From Rhyacophila brunnea (Eukaryota > Arthropoda > Insecta > Trichoptera > Rhyacophilidae), in assembly GCA_022495005.1 (NCBI GenBank), contig JAGYXB010000557.1:434001-498000 (forward strand): a stretch of DNA of 64,000 nucleotides, in the 5' to 3' direction. This document shows, in pieces, positions 36,911-49,229 of the stretch. Position numbers and translations under genes: made by a program. The notes beneath the pieces are model-generated. The model searched no databases and had not been told where the DNA came from. It worked only from the letters and a program-made list of their open reading frames with translations. Within the stretch, counting starts at the first letter, position 1, and each line of letters opens with the position of its first letter.

Positions 36911-37667
36911 CAGTGGCGCACCCAGGGGGGGGCAAGGGGCCCTGGCACCCCCCAAAATTATCAGAATGATTTTAAACATTGAAATTAAAAGCCGATAAAC
37001 TATACTTTTGGGCTTAGACAAATAAAAACACGGCAAAAAAATGATTTGTAATTCTCCAGCACCATTTTAAGAAAAATTTCTTAGATTTTAATTTCTAACA
37101 CAAAAATTTTTAAAAACACTAATGTCAGGTTTTTTTAGAAACCCAATCCCTAATGGAACTGTCAAAAAATTCTCGGTGTCCACCCGAATTCCGGAGTGGT
37201 ATAGGTAATTGCTGGGGAGGGCTGACAGGGCTCTAGTCTGGGGGCCCGGGCTGTGGGGGACCCGGCGTGTCGGGTTGACCAGATTAGTGAGATAAACACA
37301 CATCATACATTAGCTTTAATAGTAAAGAAAGTCGCCTTGGGCGCTATTATACTTTATGGCCATGAACATTTTCAATTATATAATTGTGCAATATATTTTT
37401 TGATTATTAAAAACTTAATTATTATTAAAACGTTAATGTAATGTTTCACACTGCCTTTAATCTTCGCGGTAGGTAGGGGGCCCGCCAAATATCCTATCCT
37501 GAGGGCCCGTTTCAGGATGTGGGGACCATGGAGTAGGTACACCGAGTGCAATAGACAAAGGGCCGATAAACGAGAAATTAGGCGGTTAAGAAGAAAAAGA
37601 TCCTATGGGACTAATTTACATTATCCTCCTTGCCCCCCCCCAATATTAAATCCTGGGTGCGCCACTG
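36911..37667 (+). mobile_element. Non-autonomous hAT element with perfect 8-bp duplication
   Basis: TAACGCAA at 36903-36910 and again at 37668-37675. Terminal repeats CAGTGGCGCACCCAGG and CCTGGGTGCGCCACTG are perfect inverses, followed by G-runs (GGGGGGGGCAAGG) and, at the right, C-runs. 757 bp without transposase. Module copy C lies inside. Confidence 0.95.
37212..37531 (+). mobile_element. CATGGCCCCC module, copy C (nested in hAT)
   Basis: Shares GGGCTGACAGGGCTCTAG, GGGGGCCCGGGCT, AGTGAGATAAACACACATCA, GGGCGCTATTATACTTTATG, TCACACTGC and GAGGGCCCGTTTCAGGATG with copy B, and ends GGGGACCATG. The left CATGGCCCCC terminus is missing. This is the second of three copies found inside a hAT element, although the host hAT families differ in end sequence. 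Confidence 0.7.
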
Positions 37668-39277
37668 TAACGCAATATAAGTAATTTAAAAACTTCAGTA
37701 TTATCGTTATTCGTTTTTAAATACTAAATGCACGAAGATTAATATAAACAATAATACGTATATTAATGTGACACGTGTATCACCAATAAAGTAAGTAATT
37801 CCTGTAAAAAATATGAAACATTTTATATTCTTTTTTTACAAAATAAAAAACAATTACCATACTTACGAGTACATTATCTTTTATACGTTACATTATTTTG
37901 AAATCGACTCTAGAAGCCGGCCCTAAGTAAAAGCTTAAACCATTACGGCTAATGCCGTCTTGACACAAATTCTTATTGATTTTGTGAAAGCCTTTTCCAA
38001 ATTACGAAACCACTTATATTCAGTCTGTGATTTTCAATAAAAGTGAACGGTTATTGTCTCAATCAATGTTATATTGTTCTTGTCAAAAATATTCTATGGG
38101 ATTCGATTCGATAGAAAAAAATGTATGGTCTATCGAAGAGAGTCAAGTAATTTGAATTGGTTTTTTTTTATTTTTTGACAGATTAATAATTTATTTATTT
38201 TGTACACAAGATTTAAGAATGTAACATTATTTATTGAACATACGTAATTGCGAATAGAAACACACCGGACTATTAGCGTGCTTCGCTATCCATTAATATC
38301 CTGATAATGAACTTTACCGATTAAGTAACCGATAAATTTACTAATCTCGCTTAATATTGACCTCCATTTTTTGTAATTTTAAATCAAAGCATTAACAATA
38401 CTAATTTGAATTTCTATATGGCGTCCGGAACTCTCAGTCTTTTAGTTTTAAGTTCATATATAGTGCAACTACGTTAGAAGTTTTTTTAAGTAAAAATTTT
38501 TAATTTCGATTATTTTTTAATTTAGTGAGTATATAATATAGGTATCTAGTTTTTTTCCTAATATTATGAATGTTCAACAACTTAGGTAGGTATTATAATA
38601 TATCTAAATGAAATAAAAAAAAAGAAAACACATTCATTTTTAAGATAAAGCTAAACGCAAATGTTGGTTTATGTACGCATGTTATCAAACGATAAAAATA
38701 TATTATTATTATCGTCAGCTCTAGGTTTTCCCACTGCATAACTGCATTTTCCAGCGGATAAGTCATTCAAGAACTGAGAAAAAGATGTTTAATTTTATTA
38801 TTTGGCATCATCTAGAAATAGCATGGGGGTATATTTAGCGCCTCGGGAGGGCTTTACCCCCTGGCCCCCTCAGACGATAGTTACTTAAACCCTGAAGGCT
38901 AAAATTATTAAACATGGAACATGCTTTGCCTACTGATTTTCTGAATGCTAATTGTCCAAATTTGAAAGAAAATTTATTTGTCAAAGTAACCGAATCCAAA
39001 GGATACAAACAATTTTACTTTTCTAAAAATTATGTAATTACAACAATATAACTAAAGAAGTGATAATAACAGACTTACAATATGTCGCACAGAATTTAGG
39101 CTACTGAACCTACTGAACGTAAAATGAAAATAATCGTAGCGGGCTGCGCGTCTATAAGTTATTCTACGTCGAGTAAAACATGTTCTATGTTAAAAATGTA
39201 GTACCGTATTATAATTAAAGGATTATTTTTTATGTAATAGATTTTCAACGAGTATAATCAGGAGACAACAAGTCAAA

Positions 39278-39280
<3 letters not shown>

Positions 39281-39312
<32 letters not shown>
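39281..39312. repeat. (AT)15 microsatellite
   Basis: Longest pure dinucleotide run in the window. Confidence 0.95.
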
Positions 39313-39314
<2 letters not shown>

Positions 39315-39708
39315 TATGCTAACCACTCCTGTAATAAATAATATGGATATATATTAATAAAATCATTTAACAACAAAATACGTTACTGATATAATATCTA
39401 TCTCCTTTTTCATACATATATAAAAAAGTCAAAATAAGGTTTTCCCATTTTTTCAATTGTCTCCCATTTCCATTGCTAAATAATTAATTAATAATTAAAA
39501 TATAAATAATTGAAGAATTTTTCATTATTTCTATAGTATATTATCTTAGACCACAGAATAACGCACGTTGGCACACTTTTGAAGCTCTGAAGAGGACATT
39601 CTAAACAATAATAATAATTGTCATCAAAATTGGTTTCTATGAAAATAATATAACTGCAAGTTGATGAAAATAATTAATTTACCACATATCAATTTTCTAC
39701 TGTATAAT

Positions 39709-39900
39709 TTGGGTCGCAGATTTGAATCCTGGGTCTGGTAAATATACATAGTTTTCAATTAATTTGTGATTGAGTCAGAGTATGGGCAAGTAGCTAGCAT
39801 CCATTTCTCGTAAAAACAAATCTGTTAATACATACCTCCTCCATTCTGTGGAGGCTCATAATATTATGATCTTATTAGGATCGGACATGGTCAAAAGAAA
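39709..39900 (+). mobile_element. SINE family A, copy 2 (5'-truncated)
   Basis: Starts just before the B-box remnant GATTTGAATCCTGGGTCTGG and then follows the body of the copy at 11191: GAGTCAGAGTATGG, GCATCCATTTCTCGTAAAAA, TCTGTGGAGGCTCATA, GGATCGGACATGGTC and an A-rich tail. About 12 kb of other exons and introns separate it from unrelated repeats; orientation is that of the gene. Confidence 0.8.
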
Positions 39901-40187
39901 AAAAGAAGAATAATATTATACTATACTATTATGACACTTTTACATTATATGATTTTCCGGAATTTACAAGATATTTTTGTATTATTTATTTGTATTTATA
40001 TACGTAAAATATTATTGTCTTATAATATTTATAATATTACTGCTCATTTAATTATTTAAAATAGTAACTAGATCACTGCGTAAAATTTTATATCCCGGAT
40101 AAATATAATTCTTATATACTTCTTAATAATGTAGCATACCTATAATATAGAAATATTGTTAATAATTATTGTACATTTCACATATAG

Positions 40188-40333
40188 GAGTCACGAACGC
40201 ACGTCTGACGAGCTAGAAGCAGTATACGAGGAATTGCTCCGGGTACCAGCTCTCTCCCACCTTTCTACTTCTGTGAAGAGGGAACTGTGTGCTGCTATAG
40301 TCTTCGAAGCGCATCCTCAGCCGAGCACTATCT
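40188..40333 (+). CDS. Epac: Epac exon e: start of second cAMP-binding domain
   Basis: 146 bp, acceptor CATTTCACATATAG, donor ATCT|GTGAGTA, entering in phase 2 and leaving in phase 1. About residues 190-238: SHERTSDELEAVYEELLRVP, then ALSHLSTSVKRELCAAIVFE and AHPQPSTI. This is the N-terminal helical bundle of the high-affinity cAMP domain; the EELL---ALSHLST-VKREL segment is strongly conserved in Epac. The next exon supplies the beta-roll. Confidence 0.95.
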
Positions 40334-43300
40334 GTGAGTATATTCCTCATTAGTTTCGTTGCTATTTTTAATGGTAAGTACCTAACTGTTCTACGTATTA
40401 TGTAAACATAGACATTAACATGCCATTATATTTGTCATAGCAGTGATCGTTAACTATTTTTTGTGGAGGAACCATTGAAATAATTAACAGGTTTGACAGA
40501 TTAAAAAAGCTCAACTGTTGGGATAAAATATTATAAGAATAATATATTTGTCTTCACTAATAATAACAGTTTTATAAAAAAGTACAATATCTGCATCTGG
40601 CTTCAAGTTTTAAATACGAAGATTATGCAGGTATATATTTTGTAATAGTTTGATGTTAATATAAAAACTTATTAAAGTTGTTAAAACCGTACTTTTGTTT
40701 TTAATAATTACCATAATAGGTATACAAAAATATAGCTTGATATGTAAATATATATATATATATATCAGATTGCATAAAGCAGTGGGCTATTGAAAAAGGT
40801 CAACTGGTCGCACATTGGAGACCTGGGTAGATTTAAAAATGCATACTGATTGCTAAAATTGATATAATTCATTTATTATTCATTTAATTTAAATAATTCT
40901 TTTAAAAATATGTAGTTATTGAATTTTTATATTATGTATTTATGTTTTATATTTACTTTGTAGATCAGTTGAATAAACACATATGGTTTTTTTATGTTTT
41001 TTACCCCTTTTTATACAAAATGAAAAGGTAAAAAGTCCATGATATTGCTAAATGATAAAATAAATATATACTAAAACTATTATAATTTATATTCAAATTC
41101 TATTAAGTACCATCGGTCGATAATATTTATGTTATATTATTATGATTGAGAGCATTTTATTGCACTAATTAAAAAAAAAATAAGCTGATACCATCTACCG
41201 CTCAACACCATCAAATATTTTATAAAAACGTATTTTCTCTGTCTGCTTGTGGTAATTGATAAAATTTTCCACTTTATTTTAGTTTGAATATAAATTTATT
41301 AATAAAACGAGTACTCTCTTGTAAAATTCTCTCGAAACACATTAACAGAGAAGCATAATTGAGTCTACAAATAAGCCGCGTCTTATTAAAATAAAAGTAA
41401 CTTTTATGACACTACATTTAAAACGCGGGCCTGCATAAAAAAACGACGTTAAAATACCCCCTTAATCATTTCGCGGACGGAAAAGCAAATATTAAATTTG
41501 GACGAGCCGGGTTAAAATTATGTTAGTTTTGCATTTATTATGAATCGTACACCGGTTTCTGCGCGCTTTTTAACACAAAAAAAATAATTTCTCGCGGTTG
41601 TATTATGCTTCGCAGTTGAAAACGTAAATACTCTCCATTAAATTATGAAAAAAATCTTTACTCTACCTCCGAGATCCTGGGGTAAAGTATTTTATGAACA
41701 CACATAGACTCATCTGGTGAATAAACATGACAGTTTAATAGTATGATAATATATTACATTACACAATAACAAATGAAATTTAACCTGTTCGTATATTTTG
41801 TCTGTCATTCGGTTTACTTTAATTAACTCAAAAAGCTTTTAAATATGATTGAACAAACGTAATAAATATTATAAACTTTGACGTATTAACTCAGCTTACA
41901 ATGAATATTATTATTATAAAACTATATTAAATAAATATATCGGTACATGATTTATGTTTATTCATAAAACGGTCATCTTTGTATAAAATGCAAAGCCGTG
42001 GGACGTGGGTTCGAGCCGGCGGTTAATCAAAACAAATGAATGGTATGTTTTTTATTAAATTTGAATTTGTTTCAATTTAAGTACCCAATAGGTTAAATAG
42101 GCTAATAACTATTCGTCTTGAAAATATATTAAGACAATCTGCACTCTGCAGAAACCCACATGCTCCACTTCGGATCAACCATGATCATTCACTTTTCCTA
42201 AATTATTTAACATATTATTATAATTTATATATTATAAATAATATAAAAACACTTCTGAGAAATATATAAGTATATTAAAGGTGTTTTCAAGTTATGTATG
42301 TTCAATAAAAGAATATTACATTCTTAAATCTGGTGAATTTTTCGTAGAATCTAAAAAAATGTTTATATGTGTATTTTAAATGTGTAAAGGTTCTGAAAGG
42401 AAGCCGACGTAAAATGTATATTATGTTATAGGTACATTTTATTCATAGTAAATACAATTTTATTTCGTTTCATCATTGCTGCATATTTTAGACGCCGTTA
42501 CATAGAAAATCCTAATATTTAAATTGGATACTTACGTAGAAGACATAGGTCAAAGTCATGAACGCAAATTTATAATATTATGATACCATATTATTTATAA
42601 TGTAAGTAAATTAGATTTTTAAGCACATACTTCACACGCAATGTTTAAACGTATTTAAAATTTTAATATAAGAAAATAACAATTTTCAATTATGCTACTC
42701 GTATTATATGCATCCTTATTGCTGTAGATATACGTAGAGTTTACTTTAACCAAATTCAATATACTGCACTGATTTGTGTTAAATTTGTAGGGTTTTAAGC
42801 AAAAATTCTATAAACAGGGACGTTTACGAGTGTGCTTTTATTATTCGGATGATTTGACCAAGGAATACGTCAATACTTACAATATAATATCGTCACCTCA
42901 ATACTACATTAGATAACTTTAATTTGGTCATTGTTGGGAAAATGAAATCCTTGATTAAGATAAATCTAGGCTATAATTTATTATTTGAAACAAAAATGTA
43001 ATATTGTGCTTATCTAATTGGAAACAATTAAATAATGTTCAATTGTATGAAAACATAATATTGAAGATATATTATTCGGTTTATTTAATGCATTTATGTT
43101 TTTAAAGTTACACACAATTAATACAGTTTCCATTAACTTCTAACTTACCTAGTTTTATTATTTTGTAGAGAAGGAAATGTAGCATTATATTCAATAGCTA
43201 TCTCAAAAACAGTGAAAATCAAGTTATCTAGTTGTAGTATTGAGGTGACGTTATTATCAGTGGTGAAAAAATGTTATAAAAATGATGTACTCAAATACCA

Positions 43301-45783
43301 ATATAATAATTATTGCAATACATATACGTAAATAATATGCATATTACTTTATTCATCTTAAGTGGATTTTCCAATATTTAATATATTTCAACATTCAACA
43401 GCCTTCACGACACTTGTATATTATATTATATAATGTAAAATATGAAATCTTGCAATAATTGTATTCAGTATCAATTTAAATTTAAAGTGCTTCACGTATT
43501 TATTACGACCGTTGTATCTTAACCTTTTACTGTAAAAAAAACCTTATTTAAAAATAGCTTCTGTATTATTCCAAAATCCATTAAAATTTCACTTCATATG
43601 CCAAGCCAAAGAATCATGCTATTTATAAAATATAGGGTCGTTGTCTTAATAAATACCTGTGCAAAAAGATGTCTATTTTTTGTTTTTCTTAAGTTTAATA
43701 ATCACCATGCTGCAAGGCACCATTGAAAGTTTGATTAAAAATGTTGACTTTCTAATAAAGTCATATCTATAAGTCCCTACGATGGCTCTAAAAATAAATA
43801 TCTTAATGTCATCGTAAAAAGAAAGAAAAACAAGTAAATATTATTTTACTTTTTCTTTTATTTTTGAATTTTCAGAATATTGTCTGGCTGAATATATTAT
43901 GTTGTTTATTTTAAGATTTGTTCTAAATACACATACTTTATTCAACTGATACTCAAGAATATTGAAAATAAACAATATTTTTTTGTTGAAAATAGTTAGA
44001 ATTCGAGAATAGAATTAATTAGGTACCTGCGGACTATTGTCGTGTTATATACAAAATTAAGTCAGTTTACAGTTGTAATACTTTATTTATTTAATATTAT
44101 AATATTTTAATAAACAATTCTTTTATGATTCATTTTCTTTGTTATGATTTTACTTAGAATATTACAGTGTAATACTATCATTATTATAAAATGTAGGTAA
44201 GTATTATTCTGCTATTATTCTTCTTATAGTGTATTATGCAAAAGCCATGAAACTTAATATCGGTATTTAATGCAAAAAATATTGTAAAAATAAAAACTAA
44301 AGACTAAGTGAGCAAGCAATGACAAAATATAAACCATAGATTAGGGCTATTGTCCAAACAATCCACTAGTTTGTTGTGTTATGTTCCAGTTGTAAATATA
44401 TTTTTTTCAAAACCTAATAAGTGCCTATGTTACTTACCAGTCGCGCACACAAAGGGTAGGGGGGTTCCGGGTCCAGATTATTTACCTGAATGGAATATTA
44501 CTTTTCTTCTTCATCTTAGTATTTTACAACGTGCAAGACCCGCAACCACTGGAAGACTCGTGTCAATCATAAATTGATGCCATCCAATATTTTCTTTAAT
44601 ATTCTTAATAATTTATTATGGCCATTAAGCCACGCGCATTTGATAACCACGTGTGGATGCGATATCTCGCCAGAACTCGTAGGCGAAATCATTAGTTATA
44701 CCCGCAAGCCAGGTCTTTAGCACTAAACTCAAAGTGTGGAGTATCTGGGTACGGAGAATGTATCTAAAACGTGCGGTATTCCGTGGTTGAATCGACGAGA
44801 AATTATAAATACGTAGTAAGCGGGGAAAATGTTGAAGTCAGTGACACCTGCTAAATTTTGTTAACCACCCACCGCCCAATAAAAAATATTATGGACATTT
44901 TTCAAAATGGACCCCCCAAACCATTTTTCTGTGTGCGCGCTTTCATCTATATAAAAAAGTTGAGTGTACTTACATTAATTTATCAAAACTTTTGTGTTGG
45001 TTTTTACGTTAACAAACTTTACAATAGAATGATATTGAATTATTTTTACTTTTTCGATGATAATAAAAACATTGCGCATTGTGTTTCGCAGTACTTATGT
45101 TAGTCTAAGTATTTTTTTTATTTTCTGAAATCATACTTTATCACATTTTCTTCACCATTAAATGGGATCATATTGTAATAACGGCTGTCTTGGTAGGTAC
45201 TTACTATTATATATATATTTCATTTGTCTATATTAATATATACTTTTATCTGCATCGTCTTAGTATTTACTAACATTAGAATCGTATATATATATCTATT
45301 ATTATCTAGATAATCTCAATAACCATTATTTAGAGTTTTAACAGCCGCTTGAATTAACTATTCTTAATCCCATATTAGGTATTAAAAATATAAATGACTC
45401 TAAAGATTGTTAACCAATCCTAATATTCATTTAAATAGTACAAAATAAAGGGTCTTTTTTAAGCCCGATGGAACATGAAATTGTAGAAAAATTGAAAGAT
45501 CAATACATGGCTTTTACATTTTAAATTAATGTTTTCGCGCATATGGTCATCATGGCTGTTCTTGGCGAAGCGCAATCTGGACCAATTTTGGACCACTTTT
45601 TCGAGCACTACTGGCGTATATTACTACGAATAAAACGAACAATATTGGCTTCCAAGGCGTCAATTTTATTGTTGTTCGTTTATCAGTAAAAACCAGTGAC
45701 TTTACGTTACTACATTTACATAAAAATTGCACGAAATTTCATCGAAAATATACCTAAAATATATTAATTTTGTCTGTAAACAG
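40334..45783 (+). other. Epac intron e (5.4 kb)
   Basis: GT-AG, phase 1. Contains a small AT microsatellite (40747-40766) and a SINE-like element (41990-42195). A moderately GC-rich patch at 44630-44880, including CACGTGTGGATGCGATATC and ACCCGCAAGCCAGG, is probably repeat-derived but I cannot classify it. The rest is AT-rich with no recognisable feature; frames at 44350-44577 and 44858-45103 are not protein-like. Confidence 0.7.
41990..42195 (+). mobile_element. tRNA-derived SINE, diverged relative of family A
   Basis: B box GGGTTCGAGCC (42007-42017) after AAAGCCGTGGGACGT, a body with AAGTACCCAATAGGTTAAAT, and an end ATGCTCCACTTCGGATCAAC then CATGATC, which parallels the GGATCTGACATGGTC end of family A. 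Decayed. Confidence 0.5.
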
Positions 45784-45928
45784 TGTTTCACCAAGGAGAC
45801 GAAGGGCGATCTTGGTACATAATTGTTAGAGGATCCGTAGACGTCGTCATCCATGGGAAAGGAACTGTCACAACTCTCCATGAAGGGGATGATTTTGGAA
45901 AGCTTGCGCTCATCAACGACGCACCAAG
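45784..45928 (+). CDS. Epac: Epac exon f: cAMP-binding beta-roll
   Basis: 145 bp, acceptor TTTGTCTGTAAACAG, donor CCAAG|GTATTT, phase 1 in and 2 out. About residues 239-286: [37 protein letters not shown] and [12 protein letters not shown]. It contains most of the phosphate-binding cassette [12 protein letters not shown](AA), whose Arg contacts the cyclic phosphate and whose Epac-type FGKLAL replaces the FGELAL of PKA. cAMP binding here is what opens the protein. The cassette is split by the 11.8-kb intron inside the Arg codon and completed by exon g. Confidence 0.97.
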
Positions 45929-46087
45929 GTATTTTATAATCAATATTCTATAAAGCTAGTATATAATACTAAACGACCTGATTTTACTTTTTGTTTATTC
46001 TGTTTTTAATTTTATTTGTATCAATCGTGGTAGTATTAAGCTGTGAAAATATTTATGTTAACATTTTTCGCTATATTAAGAATGTAT

Positions 46088-46278
46088 GCAACTCTCGTGG
46101 TGCAGTGCATACTTGAGCACTTGCCTTCCACCCGAGAGTTCTGGATTCAATTCCCGGTCAGGACACAGTATTTTTATGTGTTTTTCTCAAAGCTTGGGTG
46201 TTTGTGATTGTTCAAAATTACTAACAACCACCTTGTACGAAAAAGCAAGGACATGGTTATTAATAATTAAAAATATAT
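46088..46278 (+). mobile_element. tRNA-derived SINE family B, copy 1, with 15-bp duplication
   Basis: 191 bp with ATATTAAGAATGTAT duplicated exactly at 46073-46087 and 46279-46293. The head reads CAACTCTCGTGGTGCAGTGC (A-box region) and CTGGATTCAATTCCCGGTC (B box). The body ends TTGTACGAAAAAGCAAGG then ACATGGTTATTAATAA. Perfect duplication suggests a fairly recent insertion by LINE machinery. A chance open frame covers it. Confidence 0.9.
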
Positions 46279-47648
46279 ATATTAAGAATGTATCAGTACC
46301 TACATATTATTATCTTCGACTAAATTACAAAGTTTGCATCTGGCAGGCAGCGTTAAATCTAACATTTTTGTTTTACTAATAAGTTTTTAATTCTTCTGTC
46401 AAAATATTGGTGATTTACTCTATTTGGCATATTTTTGTGAATGAGTTGAGAACACAGAAATAATATATTTAATCTATTCATGTAACACATTATTTTATCA
46501 TGTGATACATCCTATATTGATAATAATAATATAATTTTTTTGAAAATCTTTATTCACCTGTCTTCAATTTTACTATTGTAAGTATATTATTTGAAAAAAA
46601 TATTAATTTCACCTTGTCACCTTGAGACAAGACTAGATACGCCAATTCAATTATAATCTCAAGATAAATTTATATAAAATATACCTGCGATTGAGAAATA
46701 ATTGCTTAATTTTCTAATAGTATACGAATTGAATTTATTAAAAACGTCAGACTTTGAATATGCAAACCCAGACTAAACGCATTAAAGTTATCCATTCTAC
46801 TATTATATATTTTATCAAAAGCGATTCTAAGTTGAATTGTATTTATTGGAATTAAATTATTTTCAAATAAGTAAAATCTTTCAACAAACTTTTCTCAACG
46901 CGATAAACCCTTCTAAGCGATTTTTAAGACAAAAAAAATCGCATCGCTTTCAACGAGATAATCATTATTGACACGTGTTGCGAATTTTTCATCCCGTAGA
47001 CATTTCATTATGCAAAAAAAAAAGTTTTATATTATTACATAGGCATTTTAAATTTCACCAAAAAGTCTCACCAATATTTAAACTGTTTGGCACACAGACG
47101 GATTTACTAAGGTACGGTACGTGCGAAGACGTTTAAACAACCTTAAAAAAATCGTATTTACTTCTTATTAAAAGTTTCATAGATATATTTCTTCATTATA
47201 ATAAACCTTATTTTGTAAAAATATTTGTCTTAGTTGGCTTAGAAAATATACTTAAGTATTGCAATATTACGATACAAAGGATCCTACTTGTGTATTTATA
47301 TTATATTCTTATAATTTTAAGAAGTAGCTACATACCATATTTATTCAAAGTCAACGGTAAAAATCAAGTAGTTAATCATTATTTTTGGCAGGTCTTGGCT
47401 ACCTCGCTGATTTCTAATTGCTTTAACCGATCATCCTCTAATATCTAATACACTGTGGCGCAGTCCAGCCATATCAATTTCAGCCGTACGTGCATTTTAT
47501 TATTCTAAGGGCAAATAAATACACATAGCTGCTTTTTTTGGTAGGTAATTTTTGCAGCAATCTATGTGCGTGGTAACTTCGGTGCAGTTTCTTCATTTTA
47601 ATATGCCACGGGATCGTTTTGATTCATAAAGTGAGCATCACTCCTCAC

Positions 47649-48345
47649 TAGGGATTCCAATCCCGGGATCCCGAATCCCGGGATCCCGGGATCCCGACCT
47701 CTTTTCGATACCTATGAATCCCGGGATTGATAAACATAATCCCGGTATTTCGGGATTGATTTTTATAAATTTTTATGGAACATAAAATAAAAGCGAAAAT
47801 ATAACAGAAAAAATACTTTTAATAAAAAATAACTACATCAGAAATAAACTCAGTTTGAATGAAGTTTGACTTATACCCATGTGTATGTTGCCGATTCATT
47901 TTATTTTTTCACATAAATTATTAAAAATGAGAAAGATTGGAAAAAACAATGCTTCGCACTTTTAACAGAGTAATTCCACCATGATTATTTGCTTTACTAT
48001 TTTAAATCTCGCTAATCCATTCGTTAAGTCTTTACTATCACAAACAGCAGAGGTATTAAATTCACATTATTATTTATATATATATATATATATACCTATA
48101 TTTAATATTATTTACTCCATTAAACTTTTAGTATTTCCAAGATTGAACGTAGATATACAATATTAACAATAAATGTCTTAAATATTATTAATTATACTAG
48201 ATTTATTTTTGACCGATTTTATCAATGTTATGTGTAAATATAATTTTTTTATATTAACAATGGAAAAAAATGCCAATCCCGGGATTGTCAAATTGTAATC
48301 CCGAAATCCCGGGATCAGAATTTTGGCTCGGGATTGGATTCCCTA
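47649..48345 (+). mobile_element. CCCGGGAT hAT element, copy 1
   Basis: 697 bp flanked by CTCCTCAC at 47641-47648 and 48346-48353. Terminal repeats TAGGGATTCCAATCCCG and TAGGGAATCCAATCCCG, followed at both ends by many TCCCGGGA palindromes, which look like subterminal transposase binding sites. Compared with the copy at 52070, it lacks an 83-bp segment, lost between two ATCATGG repeats. No transposase frame. Confidence 0.93.
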
Positions 48346-48987
48346 CTCCTCACTATAAATATGCCTAACTCCAAAAATAATTTTATTTAATAACCCCAAA
48401 AATTCTTCTCAGACTCTCGTCCCTTTCTATAAGCATGTTACCTAGCTGTCCATCAGTCTGATTAATAAGCTAATACTGGGGAACAGAGAGTTTTATAAAG
48501 TGTGTTTATTTCATCACTTGCGTCATTAATTGTGTTCACAAATGAGATAAACAAATTACTACACAGTTTTTAAAGCATCGCCGTATACGATAAGGTTGCT
48601 ATTATCATAATATGTATCTATATAATCTTTATAATCGGAATGTATATTATTTTGCTTTCATTTGTCGTATTTGAAACAGATGATTTTAAAGAAATAAATG
48701 TATCTTTCAGTGCTTTTATGGATCAGGTAATAATATCAATAGGATAAACATAGGCCAATAATCGTATGAGTTTGTGAACAAGTAAATAATTATAGATTAA
48801 TATTCTTTAGTAAATTTCAAATAAACAATTACATTAAATTCAGAATTATATAGAGAAGTAATAAATTATAGAAACAATAATAATAATAAAAAAGTAAAAC
48901 AAAATAAATGGCAAAAAGTGTAAAATTAAACAACGTAAGCACCAACATATAATAATATATAAACCAACAAAACGATAGCTAATATAC

Positions 48988-49229
48988 TAGTTTTCCACAA
49001 GTATATAAAATACCTCTTCTAGTCCCCTGGATACCTCAAGAGTACGTAAAATAGCAACTAAATTATCTTTATGGATTTCAATGGTTATTCGCTGTTTCAT
49101 AATATACCCAATTGAACGGCACTCACCTGTTGTACCAGTCAAGCGACGACCAATCTCAGCTACCGTCTTAAAAGCAGACGGTCCCCAGGGTCCAAATGTC
49201 TCAAAACCCGGGGGAGAGAGAGTTGTACT
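48988..49229 (-). pseudogene. Non-LTR retrotransposon pol C-terminal fragment
   Basis: On the minus strand, about 80 open codons run from TTLSPPGFETFGPWGPSAFK through TVAEIGRRLTGTTGECRS to LVEN and TAG. The (F/L)ETFG-WGP-A----EIGRRL--TTGE-RS block followed by an (I/M)-QR-(I/S)-(I/V)-(I/V)Q/H---N helix is found at the C-terminus of many metazoan LINE-type polyproteins. The start of the open reading frame and the reverse transcriptase itself are missing. Family assignment is from pattern memory only. Confidence 0.6.

Larger units (their letters stand above)
36281..40187 (+). other. Epac intron d (3.9 kb)
   Basis: GT-AG, phase 2. Contains a hAT MITE (36911-37667) with a nested module, an AT microsatellite (39281-39312) and SINE family A copy 2 (39709-39900). 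37680-39280 holds nothing I recognise apart from a short GC block at 38825-38880 (CCTCGGGAGGGC and CCCCCTGGCCCCC) of the kind found inside hAT-type repeats. Confidence 0.75.

Noticed and set aside
47649..47720. CRISPR-like array of CCCGGGAT repeats
   Set aside because: The short palindromes are subterminal repeats of a hAT element in an animal intron, without regular spacers.
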